Positions 51,669-61,148 are shown, numbered from the stretch's first letter. The stretch: 64,000 nucleotides of DNA from CBDATA01 sp965215615 (GCA_965215615.1 OZ244068.1:1922001-1986000); one strand, 5' to 3'. Program-made: numbers and translations. The notes: generated by a model from the sequence alone, not told the origin.

Positions 51669-54600
51669 GGCAGCTCCCGGATGCGGATGACTTCTTCGAG
51701 CTGTTGCGCCTGCCTCGGTTTGGTCCTCCCGTGCGTCGCCGGACGCGGGCCGCAGATCGGCTGGTAATCGCAGTAATTGCAGGGCACGAAACGACCCTCC
51801 CAGTTCGGTGCAGCCGCGAATTTCCCGGCCACGATGGCCTGATCGAGGTCCGACGCGAACTGCTTGAGGGTCGCGCGAGTCCCCGGCGCGCCGGTGTTCA
51901 CGACGATCTCCTGATAGACCCCGCGAATCGTCGTGTAGTAGAGCCGGGCGGAAGAAACCCGGCGGCCGGTGATCGCCTCGTAGGCATACGCATAGACCAC
52001 CGGCTGGAGAGATTTGCCGCCGCGCACGGCCCCGTCGGAAGTCTCGGGGCCATTCATCCTGCCGGTCTTGTAGTCGGTGACCTGGAGGCTCCCGTCCCGA
52101 AGCTGCTCCACGGCATCGATCGAACCGTGGGCGAGGAGCCCGCCAGGGAGCGTGGGCGCTTCCTCGGTGCTCGAACGGTCCGCGAGGGGCCCCGATCTCA
52201 TACCGAATGCGAGCTCGTTCGCGACGACGCTCCGCCCGCTTCCCGCGTGACGCTCCAGAAATCCGTGCAGGTCGGCGAGCAAACCGTCCATCTCGTCCCG
52301 CCAGACGCGAGAAGCCACTGGCGCGATCCGCGCCCGGTACGCCTCCTCCACCCCCGCGAAGATCTTCCGAACCATCCCGAAAGCGCGGCCTTGTTCCTCG
52401 GCCGGCAGCGGATCGAGTCTCGCCTCGCGAAGCTCCCCGCCGAGCAGGTAGAAGATCTCGTGGAGCAGGCTCCCCCGGGTGAGCGGGTCGAGTGATGTGC
52501 CGGGTTCCGGTTCGCGGGGAGAGGAGAGACGAGCCACGTTCTTGAGGAAGAACTGGTACGGGCAGGTGGCGTAGGCTTCGAGACCGGTCGGCGAGAAAGA
52601 CCGGGTCGCCGGCCGGTGAGCCTCGAGCGCGGCGCGGGCCTCGGCTCCAGGATTCAGGAACCCGTCCGGCGATTGCCATTTCCGCGCCTGCCGCATGTAT
52701 TCCTGCCGAAGCGCGCGGGCGAGCGCCGGTTCGGAAAGCAGGTAGGCGGCCGCGCCCGCGGATTCCGAGCCAGTCCGACCGATCGCCGCGGCCACCCGGG
52801 AAAGGTCGAACTCGCGCCGGTCGATCGCCGATGCCGACCCGGTAGGGGCACGGATTCCGCGGACCACCCGGCTTTCCCGGCTCGCGGCCTTGCGAATCTC
52901 CCCGAGCGAGGGAACTCTCCCGAACCCGGCGCGGAAAACCTCCGCGAGATAGTAGGAGGGAACCCGAACCCGGCCCTCGACCGCATCCAGCGAGGCGTAG
53001 CTGACGATGAGGCGCCCGGATGCCGCCCCGACCGCGAGCCGCAGCCGAAGCCGCTCGCGATCTCCGAGGCCGCTCTTTTGAACCAGATCGGAAGAAACGC
53101 ACTCCCGCAGCCGGTCGGGGAGCAGCGGATCCTCGCGGATCACGCGGGGGAAGGCGCGCTCGGTGAGTCCGGGAACCGCGACCACGTCGAACGCGAGGCC
53201 CCGGGCCGCTTCGACGGGGCCGATCCAGACGCTTCCGAAGCGGCCCCGACCGGACCGGAACACCACATCTCCGAGCCGGGGAGCGAGGCTCTGGCGGATC
53301 TCTCCGAGGGTCGCCTCACCTGCCGCCGCCTCTTCGATGCACTCGAGAACCCCTTCCGGGTGGCGGAGTGCGGATCGGGCGAGGCTTCCGAGGCATTGCC
53401 GCCACTCGGGGCCATCCGCCCGTTCAGGAAGCGCGGCCAGCTCTCGAAGGATGGGCATCACGGTCCGGGAGAGCTGACGGATCTCCTCGTGCTGTCTTCG
53501 AATCCCGGCGCTCCCCGGCCCTTCATCGCCCTCGCCGTCCCGGGCGAGCCGCTCCTCGAGCTCCCCGAGCCGCCGCTCCCAGCGATCCAGTCCGCCCACG
53601 ACGCTCGCATCGCGGACCATCCGCTCCCAGCGTCGGGGTGGATGGAATCCCTCTCCCTCCCCCGTCGGGGTTTCTCCGAACGCGAGGTATTCCGCAAGAC
53701 GGGTGGAGGGAAGCCCCTCGAGTGCGCAGTCCAGCAAGAGCAGAAACGCCCGGCCCGCCGGATGCGGCAGGCGTGCACCCTTTTGGAAGAAGGCCGGGAT
53801 CCCGGCGCGCGCGAACGCATCCCGGAACGCGGCCGCCTGCCCTCCGGCCGTGGGAAGGAGCACCGCCATTCGGTCGAACCGGATGCCACGGCGCGCCTCG
53901 GCCATGAGAGCGCTCGCGATCTCGATGGCTTCGGCGAGCGGTCCGGGAGCCGCAACCACCGAGAGTCCTTCGAGTTCCGCCTCGGGGCGGATGGTCCGGA
54001 ACAGGTGGCGCTGCGCCGCTTCGACCGCATTCGCAGCCGGCGCGTCCTCGAACGGTTCGGAAACGGGTTCCGCCCAACCAAGCACCGCCGCTTCGGTCTC
54101 GGCATCGCCCTCGGGCGCGGTGATCAGCACTTCCGGCGCGGCCTCGGCCAGCGCTTCGACGAACTCCCGGGTGGAGCGGTCGGTGATCGGCACGTCGAGG
54201 AGCAGGAGCCGCGCTCCCACCGGAAGCACCGGTCGCTCGCGGACGGAGCGCGCCGCGAGCTCGAGGATCCGCGCCCGGTCGGCGAACCCCTGCTCGTCGA
54301 GCGCAGCCACGTAGTCGCGGTAGAGCGCCGCGAGCTCCGGACCCGTGTCTTCGAGGCTCTCCGGCTCCACTTGCGCGAGGCGAAGGTCACGAAAGGTCGC
54401 CGCGAGCCGCCGGGGAAGTCCGGGGGCTTCCGCCACTCCCTGAAACCGGCCCAGTCTTCCCGCCTCGGCCGAACGGTGGACGAGGCGCAGGACCAGGGCA
54501 TCCCGCGCGGCAAGACCGAGCATCCGGACTCCGGCTGGCGATGCGAGGCGAAACGCGAGCACCCCGAGTGCATACCGGTAAGCCCCGAACGAAGCCTCTT

Positions 54601-54763
54601 CTCCTTCCCGCCGTTCGACGACCTCCATCGCAAGCGAGTCGGCCGCTGCCCGGGTATGGCCGACGGCGAGGAACGGCTCGCTGGACGAACCCGACAGCAG
54701 GAACTCGCGCGCCGCTTCGACGCGCCGCGCGGCGCTCACCGTCTTCAGAAATCGCGCGGGCAT
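51665..54763 (-). CDS. addB: AddB/RexB-like subunit (inactive helicase with nuclease and Fe-S cysteines)
   Basis: This 1032-residue protein is the partner of AddA. The N-terminal half is a helicase-like scaffold without a clear Walker A. The C-terminal half has the PD-(D/E)XK core GSIDAVEQLRDGSLQVTDYKTGR. Four cysteines fit an iron-sulfur cluster: one in ATCPYQFFLK and three in CNYCDYQPIC. The start at ATG 54763 is preceded by TGGAGAG. It reads away from the prolyl oligopeptidase gene, with 64 bases between starts. Confidence 0.87.
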   Translation of the reverse strand: MPARFLKTVSAARRVEAAREFLLSGSSSEPFLAVGHTRAAADSLAMEVVERREGEEASFGAYRYALGVLAFRLASPAGVRMLGLAARDALVLRLVHRSAEAGRLGRFQGVAEAPGLPRRLAATFRDLRLAQVEPESLEDTGPELAALYRDYVAALDEQGFADRARILELAARSVRERPVLPVGARLLLLDVPITDRSTREFVEALAEAAPEVLITAPEGDAETEAAVLGWAEPVSEPFEDAPAANAVEAAQRHLFRTIRPEAELEGLSVVAAPGPLAEAIEIASALMAEARRGIRFDRMAVLLPTAGGQAAAFRDAFARAGIPAFFQKGARLPHPAGRAFLLLLDCALEGLPSTRLAEYLAFGETPTGEGEGFHPPRRWERMVRDASVVGGLDRWERRLGELEERLARDGEGDEGPGSAGIRRQHEEIRQLSRTVMPILRELAALPERADGPEWRQCLGSLARSALRHPEGVLECIEEAAAGEATLGEIRQSLAPRLGDVVFRSGRGRFGSVWIGPVEAARGLAFDVVAVPGLTERAFPRVIREDPLLPDRLRECVSSDLVQKSGLGDRERLRLRLAVGAASGRLIVSYASLDAVEGRVRVPSYYLAEVFRAGFGRVPSLGEIRKAASRESRVVRGIRAPTGSASAIDRREFDLSRVAAAIGRTGSESAGAAAYLLSEPALARALRQEYMRQARKWQSPDGFLNPGAEARAALEAHRPATRSFSPTGLEAYATCPYQFFLKNVARLSSPREPEPGTSLDPLTRGSLLHEIFYLLGGELREARLDPLPAEEQGRAFGMVRKIFAGVEEAYRARIAPVASRVWRDEMDGLLADLHGFLERHAGSGRSVVANELAFGMRSGPLADRSSTEEAPTLPGGLLAHGSIDAVEQLRDGSLQVTDYKTGRMNGPETSDGAVRGGKSLQPVVYAYAYEAITGRRVSSARLYYTTIRGVYQEIVVNTGAPGTRATLKQFASDLDQAIVAGKFAAAPNWEGRFVPCNYCDYQPICGPRPATHGRTKPRQAQQLEEVIRIRELP

Positions 54764-54827
54764 CTCTCCACTATAGGCCCCTGCTGGTGACAGGAAGTGA
54801 CCACTGGCTTCTACACTTCCGGCGCTC

Positions 54828-56918
54828 ATGAAGGCTCCCGAAGCGCCCCGCCGCGAGGCCATCCGCAAGGAACACGGTGTCCGGCGCGTCGATCCGTGGG
54901 CATGGATCCGCGATCCCGAGGATCCGGAAGTCCTCGATCTGTTGCGAACCGAAAACGCCTTCACCGAAGCGCGTCTCCGCCCGTTCCGGAGCATCCGCGA
55001 ACAGGTTCTCGGTGAGATGCGCGGGCGGGTCGTCCCGAATGAATCGAGTGCGCCGGTTCGCGACGGCCCGTTCCTCTATCGGTGGCGCTACCGGAAAGGG
55101 CAGGAATACGCGGCGCTCCGCCGCCGCCCGGCGGACGAGAGCGCGAGCCGGAAGGAAGTCACCCTCCTCGACGGCAACCAGCTCGCCGAGGAGGCGCACG
55201 GTGCGGGGGCCGAGGGGTACTTCCGCATCGGCACCGTCGAGATGACCCCCGGACACGACCGCCTCGCCTATGCGGTGGATGCCGTGGGCCGCCGCATCCA
55301 CGAAATCCGGTTCCGGGATGCCGCCACCGGAAAAGACCTCCCCGACCGGATCCCCGGTGCCGCTCCCAACTTCGCCTGGTCGGCCGACGGAAAAACCCTC
55401 CTCTACACCGAAGTCCATCCCGAGACGCTCCGCTGGTTCCGGATCCGCCGCCACCGTCTCGGAACTCCGGCAGAGGCCGACGAGACGGTCTTCGAGGAAA
55501 AGGACGAAGCCTTCTGGATCTCGGTCTTCGAAAGCCGCTCCCGCGAGCTCCTGCTCATCCACTGCCAGCAAACCGAGCGGGCGGAAACCTGGGCGGTCCG
55601 GGCCCACCATCCGGAGGAGAGCCCGCGCCTCATCCTCCCCCGCGAGGACGGCCACGAGTTCGACCTCGACCACTTCCGCGGCCGCTTCTTCATCCGGACC
55701 AATCGTGAAGCCCCCGACTTCCGGCTGGTGGCAGCGAACGAAGAAAGCCCCGAAGAATGGCGGGATATCGTGCCCGCGAACCCGGAGGGCCACCTCGAGG
55801 ACTTCCAGCTCTTCGACACCCACCTCGCGCTTTTCGAGCGGGCGCTGGGACGGCAGGAGCTGCGACTCGTCGAGTGGGAAACCGGGGAGTCGCGCCGGAT
55901 TCCGCTGCCCGGCGCGATCCGCTCGCTCGACGAGGAATCCAATCCGGAGCCCGGACAGCCGGAAATCCGGGTGGTGGTCAGCAACCCGAAAACCCCGCCC
56001 ACCACCTTCGCCGTCGATCTCGGGAGCGGGCGGAGGCGGGCGCTGAAGCGCGAACGGGTCCCGACTTTCGACTCCCGGAAATACCGGCTGGCCCGCCTCA
56101 CCGCACGGGCGAAGGACGGAACCCGGATCCCCATCTCGCTCGTCCACCACCGCGATCACCCGCCGGGGCCGGAGCGCCCGCTGCTTCTCCATGGCTACGG
56201 CTCCTACGGGATTTCGATGGATCCGGCGTTCTCGCTCACCCGCCCGTCGCTGCTCGACCGCGGTTTCGCCGTCGCCACCGCCCACGTCCGGGGCGGTCAG
56301 GAGATGGGCCGCCGGTGGTACGACGAAGGGCGGCTGCTCGAAAAGACCAACACCTTCCACGACTTCATCGCCTGCGCCGATCGTCTCCGGGACGGCGGAA
56401 AATGCGATCCCCGACGCATGTACGCGATGGGAGGGAGCGCCGGCGGGCTGCTCGTCGGCGCGGTCCTGAACCTGCGGCCGGATCTCTTCCACGGAATCGT
56501 CGCGATGGTCCCCTTCGTGGATGTCGTGAACACCATGCTGGATCCGGAGATCCCGCTCACCACCGGCGAATACGACGAGTGGGGCGACCCCGCGGACCCC
56601 CGGTTCTTCCGGCTCATGCTCTCCTACGCCCCTTACGAAAACGTCCCGAGGGCGGCGCTCCCCCACGTGCTCGCGACCAGCGGCCTCCACGATTCGCAGG
56701 TCCAGTTCTGGGAACCCACCAAATGGGTCCAGCGTCTGCGCGAGCAGAACACCGCCAAAAGCCGTCTCATCCTGCTGCGAACCAACATGGATGCGGGCCA
56801 CGGGGGCCGCTCGGGGCGCTACCGGGGGCTCGAGGAGGTGGCCGAAATCCACTCCTTCCTGATCGGGCTGGCGGAGATCACACCCGCTCCCGCTTCCAGC
56901 CTCCCCGCCGGAACATGA
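54828..56918 (+). CDS. Prolyl oligopeptidase family serine peptidase (S9A, oligopeptidase B-like)
   Basis: A 696-residue peptidase with an N-terminal propeller and a C-terminal alpha/beta-hydrolase domain. The catalytic Ser is S537 in MGGSAGGLLVG, and the His is in NMDAGHGGRSGRY. Length and the phrases RDPEDPEVLDLL and GGQEMGRRWYDEGRLLEK fit the S9A oligopeptidase B group, which cuts short peptides after basic residues. No signal peptide is visible, so it may act in the cytoplasm. Its end overlaps the MATE gene by 41 bases. Confidence 0.92.
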   Translation: MKAPEAPRREAIRKEHGVRRVDPWAWIRDPEDPEVLDLLRTENAFTEARLRPFRSIREQVLGEMRGRVVPNESSAPVRDGPFLYRWRYRKGQEYAALRRRPADESASRKEVTLLDGNQLAEEAHGAGAEGYFRIGTVEMTPGHDRLAYAVDAVGRRIHEIRFRDAATGKDLPDRIPGAAPNFAWSADGKTLLYTEVHPETLRWFRIRRHRLGTPAEADETVFEEKDEAFWISVFESRSRELLLIHCQQTERAETWAVRAHHPEESPRLILPREDGHEFDLDHFRGRFFIRTNREAPDFRLVAANEESPEEWRDIVPANPEGHLEDFQLFDTHLALFERALGRQELRLVEWETGESRRIPLPGAIRSLDEESNPEPGQPEIRVVVSNPKTPPTTFAVDLGSGRRRALKRERVPTFDSRKYRLARLTARAKDGTRIPISLVHHRDHPPGPERPLLLHGYGSYGISMDPAFSLTRPSLLDRGFAVATAHVRGGQEMGRRWYDEGRLLEKTNTFHDFIACADRLRDGGKCDPRRMYAMGGSAGGLLVGAVLNLRPDLFHGIVAMVPFVDVVNTMLDPEIPLTTGEYDEWGDPADPRFFRLMLSYAPYENVPRAALPHVLATSGLHDSQVQFWEPTKWVQRLREQNTAKSRLILLRTNMDAGHGGRSGRYRGLEEVAEIHSFLIGLAEITPAPASSLPAGT

Positions 56919-58287
56919 ACGTACTGACCAGCGCCGAGAGCGAGTAGGCGAGCGCGACCGCCCAGAAGACCCCTTCGACCCCGAGCGCGGTGCGGGAGAG
57001 CCACCAGGCGGCCGGAATCTCGAAGAACCAGAAGCAGCCGATGTCGATCCAGGTCGGGGTGCGGGTGTCCCCTGCCCCGTTGAACGCCTGCCGGGTGACC
57101 ATGCCCCAGGCGTAGAAGACATAGCCGTAGCTGACCACCCGCAGCGCGGTGGAAGCGACCGCGAGCACTTCCGGATCGTCGGTGAAGACCCCGGCGATCG
57201 CGGGGGCGAAGGCCACGAAGATCAGGGTCACGAGCCCCATGAAGCCCATGTTCCAGAAGCCGGTGATCCAGACACCCCGTTCGGCGCGGTCCGGATTTCC
57301 GGCCCCGAGGTTCTGGCCGACGATGGTGGAGGCCGCGTTCGAGAGCCCCCAGCAGGGAAGCAGGACGAAGAGCGCCACCCGAATGGCGATGACCCAGCCC
57401 GCCACCGAGATGGTGCCGAAGCTCGCGATGATCCGGATCAGCAGGATCCAGGGCAGCATGTCGGCGAGCATCTGGGCGATCCCGCCCACCGAGACCCGGC
57501 AGAGGTTCCTGAGCGCATCCCACTGGAGCCGGATGTCCTCCCGGCGGATGCGGAGCCGCTTGCCCCGCGAGAGGATCCAGAACTGGTAGAGCACCCCGGT
57601 CCCGCGGCCGATGGTGGTGGCGATCGCGGCCCCCGGCAGCCCGAATTCCGGGAAGGGACCGAGCCCGAAGATCAGGCAGGGGTCGAGGACGATGTTGATC
57701 CCGTTCGAAAGCCACAGCGCCCGCATCGCCGCCTGTGCATCCCCGGCACCCCGCAGGATGGCGTTGTTCAGGAAGAGCAGCAGGATGGTGGCCATCCCGG
57801 CGTACATGATCCGGGCGTGCGGGGTCCCGACCGCGACCGTTTCGGCATCGGCTCCCATCAACTGCAGCACGTCGGCCGCGAAGATGAATCCGAGCACACC
57901 CAGGACGAGCGAACCGACGAGGCCGAGCCCGATCGCCTGGACTCCGGTTCGCGCCGCGCCGCGCCGGTCCCCTTCCCCGTAGCGCCGCGAGACCACTGCG
58001 GTCACCGCGAAACTGAACCCGATCGCGATCGCATAGACCAGATCCAGCGCGGTCTCGGTGATTCCGGAGCCGGCGAGCGCCGCCGGCCCCAGCCGGGCGA
58101 TGAAGAAGGCATCCACCACCGCGAAGATGGATTCGCCCAGCATCTCGAGCGCCATCGGCACCGCGAGGACGAAGACCGCCGGCGCGAGCGGCCCCTTGGT
58201 CAGATCACGATCGGAGCCCCGGAGAGCCTCCCGGAGCAGGCCGAGCAGCCCCCGCAGCCGGGATGTCTCGGGCACGGCGGGCGGCAC
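56878..58287 (-). CDS. MATE family multidrug/cation antiporter
   Basis: A 469-residue transporter with twelve predicted membrane segments and two similar halves. Typical MATE phrases are present: PMALEMLGESIFAVVDAFFIA near residue 45 and LGPAALAGSGITETALDLVY. NLGAGNPDRAERGVWITGF is the repeat equivalent in half two. It exports cationic drugs or metabolites using sodium or protons. The C-terminus (RRGGWKRERV) overlaps the end of the oligopeptidase gene on the opposite strand. Its start lies about 45 bases from the divergent metalloprotein gene. Confidence 0.9.
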   Translation of the reverse strand: MPPAVPETSRLRGLLGLLREALRGSDRDLTKGPLAPAVFVLAVPMALEMLGESIFAVVDAFFIARLGPAALAGSGITETALDLVYAIAIGFSFAVTAVVSRRYGEGDRRGAARTGVQAIGLGLVGSLVLGVLGFIFAADVLQLMGADAETVAVGTPHARIMYAGMATILLLFLNNAILRGAGDAQAAMRALWLSNGINIVLDPCLIFGLGPFPEFGLPGAAIATTIGRGTGVLYQFWILSRGKRLRIRREDIRLQWDALRNLCRVSVGGIAQMLADMLPWILLIRIIASFGTISVAGWVIAIRVALFVLLPCWGLSNAASTIVGQNLGAGNPDRAERGVWITGFWNMGFMGLVTLIFVAFAPAIAGVFTDDPEVLAVASTALRVVSYGYVFYAWGMVTRQAFNGAGDTRTPTWIDIGCFWFFEIPAAWWLSRTALGVEGVFWAVALAYSLSALVSTFMFRRGGWKRERV

Positions 58288-58331
58288 CTTACCGCGGGAA
58301 CCGCTTCCGGGTATTTCGCGTTGACTCTTTC

Positions 58332-58964
58332 ATGCGCACCCTTGCCCGAACGCTTCTCCTCGTCGTCTCCTTTTCCCTCGCTTCCGCTTCGGATGGGGCT
58401 TCCCGGCCGCCGCAGGTGCATGTCCACCCGCCGCCGGCCACCGACCATCCGATCCGGGTGCGCCTCTACGATCCTTCCCGATTGCTCGCCCGCGAAACGC
58501 GGGGCTGGGTCGAGCGGGAAGTCAAGGTTCTCTTCCGGCAAAGTGGTGTCGAACTCCGCTTCGTCGGGAGCGGGCCAGCAGTGAGCGCAACCCTCTACCC
58601 GGAGATCCCGCCGTACTGGGGGATCGACCCGGAGGCCATCGGGGTCGCAATCGGCTCGCCCGGCGAACGCCGCTCGGTTTTCCTGTCGCTCGGAGCGGCC
58701 GCCCGCGCCATCGGCATCACCGGAGAAGAAGACGGCATCCGGTCGGGCAAGGACAGGCGGCGGCTCGGAGTGGCGCTCGGCCGGGTGCTGGCCCACGAGT
58801 TTACCCACGCGATCGCCCCCGACTGCCCGCACACCGCCACCGGCCTGATGGCCGGGCAGTTGACGCGACGGATGCTCACCGCACCCGGCATCGGATTCGA
58901 CGAAACGGCCACCTGGCATTTGCGCCGCGGTGCCGAGGCGTTCGGCGGTGCCCAGAACGGCTGA
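58332..58964 (+). CDS. Secreted zinc metalloprotein with HEFTH motif
   Basis: A 210-residue exported protein (signal LARTLLLVVSFSLASASDG). The zinc motif is LAHEFTHAIAPDCPHTATGLM: HExxH followed by a third His seven residues later and a Met. The same HExxHx7H spacing, followed by a Gly-(Leu/Ile)-Met segment, occurs in a group of acidobacterial putative proteases. The glutamate supports peptidase activity, but no substrate is known. It is divergent from the MATE gene and followed by a RelE-type module. Confidence 0.7.
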   Translation: MRTLARTLLLVVSFSLASASDGASRPPQVHVHPPPATDHPIRVRLYDPSRLLARETRGWVEREVKVLFRQSGVELRFVGSGPAVSATLYPEIPPYWGIDPEAIGVAIGSPGERRSVFLSLGAAARAIGITGEEDGIRSGKDRRRLGVALGRVLAHEFTHAIAPDCPHTATGLMAGQLTRRMLTAPGIGFDETATWHLRRGAEAFGGAQNG

Positions 58965-59009
58965 GCAGGCAATTCGAGCCGCGCTCGCCCGGCCTGCCAG
59001 GCTTGGCCC

Positions 59010-59264
59010 ATGAAAGTATCCGTGAGGAAAGAACTCCACGATTTGGTGGATCGGCTCCCGGATGGCCAAACCGCCGTCGCCGCGCAGATATTGGAGTCCT
59101 TGGCCAAGGAGGGAAATTCGGGGCGAACACCCGTTGCGGCGCTGCCGCTTGACGAAGAAGAGTTGAGTGAGGAGGCGCGGCGAGCGGTCGAGGAAGGAAT
59201 TGCGGACCACGCGGCCGGTCGCACCCATACCTCGGATGATGTGAAGAGAGAGCTCGGCCTCTGA
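59010..59264 (+). CDS. Putative antitoxin paired with a RelE-type toxin
   Basis: An 84-residue protein (MKVSVRKELHDLVDRLPDGQ) with a compact N-terminal helical region and an acidic C-terminal half (PLDEEELSEEARRAVEEGI). No DNA-binding family is certain; the arrangement in front of a RelE-type toxin is the main reason for the call. The linking gap to the toxin start is 6 bases. It belongs to the fourth toxin-antitoxin module of the window. Confidence 0.65.
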   Translation: MKVSVRKELHDLVDRLPDGQTAVAAQILESLAKEGNSGRTPVAALPLDEEELSEEARRAVEEGIADHAAGRTHTSDDVKRELGL

Positions 59265-59270
59265 ACGAGC

Positions 59271-59528
59271 GTGCGTCCAAATCGCGCGCTTCGTGACCTG
59301 AAGCGGCTTGGTCGCTCCACTCGCGTGCGGGTGGTCGAGGCTATTGATCGCTGCGTCGCGTCAGACCAAGGCAACGCGAAGAGATGGAAAGGCCCAGGTG
59401 ATCTGGCGCGGCTTCGAGTCGGTGATTGGCGCGTGATCTACAAATACGACCCCGAGACCGGCACCGTGGACATCCAGGCAATCCTGCACCGGAGCCAGGC
59501 ATATCGGCGACACAACCTGCTGCAGTGA
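59271..59528 (+). CDS. RelE/ParE-type toxin
   Basis: An 85-residue toxin with the core LARLRVGDWRVIYKYDPETG and HRSQAYRRHNLLQ, which matches the RelE family (RVGDYRVIYxI ... RxxVY). It probably cleaves mRNA on the ribosome. The GTG start at 59271 is six bases after the antitoxin stop. A MITE begins 11 bases after its stop. Confidence 0.85.
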   Translation: MRPNRALRDLKRLGRSTRVRVVEAIDRCVASDQGNAKRWKGPGDLARLRVGDWRVIYKYDPETGTVDIQAILHRSQAYRRHNLLQ

Positions 59529-59539
59529 GGCCAGCCCTA

Positions 59540-59720
59540 GCAGGCTGTGGATAAACTGGCGTGAGCACCGAGACGGGTGAGGCGCCCGGCTGACAAGGCG
59601 CGTGAGTGAGCAATAGCAGCGCTATTTCGAGCGAATCGCAACGAAGAGCGAGCCTCCAGGCGAGCGTTCAGACGGGATGCATCGCTCGTCGAATGCCGCG
59701 TTAGTTTTTCCACAGCCTGC
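59540..59720 (+). mobile_element. MITE-like element, copy 5
   Basis: A 181-bp copy virtually identical to the copy at 39387, with TA at 59538-59539 and 59721-59722. It stands between the RelE-type toxin gene and the first BREX gene, 49 bases before the BrxA start, so it could carry or alter the promoter of the BREX operon. It is noncoding. Confidence 0.92.
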
Positions 59721-59769
59721 TAGGCCCCTCCCCTGAAGCCGCTGCCGCTCCTGCTACGCTCGGTCTCCG

Positions 59770-60570
59770 ATGCCGGCCGACACCGAACCCTTCCCCACCC
59801 GCTGGGCGGAGACCGATCCCCCCCCGGAAGCGGCGGTCAGCGCCGGTTTTCGGTTCGGCGCACGGGGCACCCACAGCAGCCGCACCCTCATGCTGGCCGA
59901 CCTCACGGAGCTTCTCGCCGCGGTCCCGCCCGATGCGGCTCGCGCTGCGTACGCCGAGGCCATCGTCGAAGAGAACGTCCTCGGGAAGGCGACCCACGCG
60001 ACAAGGCTCCACGCACGGCAGCGCCTTCGCGAGCTCTACGCTCTCGATCCAGTCGTCCCCCTTTTCCGCATCTTTCGCCGGCTCTGGGATCTCGATGTCA
60101 CCGGCCGCCGGTTGCTCGCGCTGCTGATCGCGCTGGCCCGCGACCCCCTGCTGCGCTCCACCGCACCCGCCGTCCTGCCGCTGCCCGAAGGAGCACCGCT
60201 CTATCGAGCCGCGCTCCGCGACGCGCTCCGCGATGCCACCGGCGACCGGCTCAACGACGCGATCCTCGACAAGGCGGCCCGCCACACCGGAAGTTCGTGG
60301 ACGCAGTCGGGCCACCTCCGAAGCCGCAACCCGAAGGTGCGCCACCGGGCGGCCGCCACCCCCGGCGCGCTCTCGTTCGCTGTCTGGCTGGGCGAACGGG
60401 AAGGACTCGGTGGCAGAGATCTTCTCCGGTCGCGGTGGGCCGAAGTGCTCGACCGGACCCCGACGGAACTCGAAGAGCTGGCCGGCGAGGCCCATAGACT
60501 GGAACTCCTCGACCTCCAAAGCGGCGGCGGTGTCTTCGGGCTCCGCGCTGCCAGACTGGATTCCCCGTGA
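59770..60570 (+). CDS. brxA: BrxA-like (DUF1819-type) protein of a BREX operon
   Basis: A 266-residue protein at the head of the BREX genes. After an unstructured start, GTHSSRTLMLADLTELL and EENVLGKATHATRLHARQRL resemble the DUF1819/BrxA pattern, which is DNA-binding in characterised BREX systems. It is longer than many BrxA proteins (about 200). Its GTGA overlap couples it to brxB. The identity rests mostly on gene order with BrxB and BrxC; a divergent accessory gene is the alternative. Confidence 0.62.
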   Translation: MPADTEPFPTRWAETDPPPEAAVSAGFRFGARGTHSSRTLMLADLTELLAAVPPDAARAAYAEAIVEENVLGKATHATRLHARQRLRELYALDPVVPLFRIFRRLWDLDVTGRRLLALLIALARDPLLRSTAPAVLPLPEGAPLYRAALRDALRDATGDRLNDAILDKAARHTGSSWTQSGHLRSRNPKVRHRAAATPGALSFAVWLGEREGLGGRDLLRSRWAEVLDRTPTELEELAGEAHRLELLDLQSGGGVFGLRAARLDSP

Positions 60571-61148
60571 GCCGCGCCGAACGTCTCGCCCGAAAGTATC
60601 GGGAGCACGTGCTTGGCCCGTGGGGGCCGACGCTTTCGAGCGGGCAACGCGTCGTCTTCGTGGTCTATCCCCCGCCGCTCGAACGCACCCTGCGAGCCCA
60701 GCGGGACCGCTTCCGAAACGCGACCGAAGCCGAAGGCCGGGAATGGCGGACACTGGATGCGACGGGCTGGTTCGCAGAGTGGATCCACGAGGACGAGTAC
60801 CGCGAGGAGTGGTTCCGGGCACCGGAGGAGCTCGCATCCCGTCTCGAGACCGACTTCGCCGACTTTGCGCGGGAGAAGCTGGAGAAGGCCCTGTCGGAAT
60901 CCACCGGGAACGGGGTCGTGTCACTTTTTGGCGTGGCAGCGCTATATGGTTTTCTCCGCGTGTCCGAACTGATCCGAACGGTGGAACCCATGATCCCCGG
61001 TCGTCTGCTGGTGTTCTTCCCCGGCTCCCGGGACGAGACGAACTATCGGCTGCTGGATGCCCGCGACGGCTGGAACTATCTGGCGCAGGCGATCACGCTC
61101 GATGACCTCGGGGAAACAGACGAAGAATGCCAGACGAAGAATGACTGA
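60567..61148 (+). CDS. brxB: BREX protein BrxB (DUF1788 domain)
   Basis: A 193-residue BrxB-type protein. Characteristic phrases are GQRVVFVVYPPPLERTLR, EEWFRAPEEL, GVVSLFGVAALYGFLRVSE and PGRLLVFFPGSRDETNYRLL, typical of the DUF1788 family. Its role in BREX defence is not fully known. It begins with GTG overlapping the BrxA stop by 4 bases, and the BrxC ATG begins 8 bases before its own stop. Confidence 0.85.
   Translation: MSRAERLARKYREHVLGPWGPTLSSGQRVVFVVYPPPLERTLRAQRDRFRNATEAEGREWRTLDATGWFAEWIHEDEYREEWFRAPEELASRLETDFADFAREKLEKALSESTGNGVVSLFGVAALYGFLRVSELIRTVEPMIPGRLLVFFPGSRDETNYRLLDARDGWNYLAQAITLDDLGETDEECQTKND

Noticed and set aside
51669..53102. Upstream extension of the addA frame to 1625 residues
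   Set aside because: The extra N-terminus overlaps addB in another frame and has no helicase features; ATG 51668 with ATGA overlap is the natural start.
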